From Methylomarinum sp. (GTDB taxonomy: Bacteria; Pseudomonadota; Gammaproteobacteria; Methylococcales; Methylomonadaceae), in assembly GCA_013139755.1 (NCBI GenBank), contig WTAG01000605.1, positions 1 to 6,658 of the forward strand: a DNA stretch of 6,658 bases. The letters run 5' to 3'. Both the position numbers and the translations under genes were made by a program. Numbering within the stretch: the first letter of the stretch is position 1; every line of letters starts with the position of its first letter. Below, in pieces: positions 6,612 through 6,658 of the stretch. The notes below the pieces were generated by a model. The model saw only the letters and a program-made list of their open reading frames with translations. It did no database searches and was not told the origin of the DNA.

Positions 6612-6658
6612 TTAAGCGATAACCCCTTGATTTATTTTGTCCTTTTATAACTGGAGAA
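6600..6658. mobile_element. possible insertion-sequence end interrupting hsdM
   Basis: From about 6600 to the edge the sequence no longer reads as hsdM: there are stops in the hsdM frame, and the composition is AT-rich. On the minus strand another frame is open from the edge to a TAA at 6607-6609 and ends in SRGYRLT. That would suit the C-terminus of a transposase stopping just inside an element tip. The tract AATGTCATTAAGTTAAGCG (6600-6618) resembles, from memory, the ends of some gammaproteobacterial insertion sequences. Only one end would be in the window, so neither terminal inverted repeats nor a target duplication can be tested. A plain deletion or frameshift remains possible. Confidence 0.35.

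Noticed and set aside
687..6658. CRISPR array or tandem repeats
   Set aside because: No regularly spaced direct repeats are visible; the region is dense coding sequence throughout.

Overview
The window looks like the chromosome of a moderately AT-rich gammaproteobacterium. The main evidence is the tmRNA gene at the left edge, whose tag begins ANDENY and ends ALAA, plus the style of the REP-like repeat and the restriction genes. I cannot name the genus.

Layout: ssrA (tmRNA) lies at 49-425 on the plus strand, with its own intrinsic terminator at 435-471. A gap of about 215 bases follows, containing one large inverted repeat of REP/REPIN type (about 579-657). From 687 to the right edge everything is on the minus strand and forms one compact operon. 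Read 5' to 3' it is: the 3' end of hsdM (6459-6611, broken), a shortened DUF1016/YhcG-like gene (5892-6458), hsdS (4555-5892), hsdR (1415-4558) and a YgjP/SprT-like zinc metalloprotease gene (687-1415). All four junctions are abutting or overlapping (TAAATG, TAATG, ATGA, TGATG), so the genes are almost certainly co-transcribed and translationally coupled. The operon converges on ssrA, and its promoter is not in the window.

Function: this is a type I restriction-modification locus with two accessory genes. HsdS would choose the DNA target, HsdM would methylate, and HsdR would translocate and cut. HsdR and HsdS look complete. Only about 50 C-terminal residues of HsdM can be read before the frame is closed, and the remaining 47 or so bases to the edge do not look like hsdM in any frame. 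They may be the end of an insertion sequence. The YhcG-like protein keeps its N-terminal DUF1016 region and its C-terminal tail but lacks the PDDEXK nuclease core between them. The locus therefore looks like a partly decayed or remodelled defence island beside ssrA, a well-known integration hotspot. I see no clearly new system. The most informative oddities are the nuclease-less YhcG derivative and the break in hsdM.
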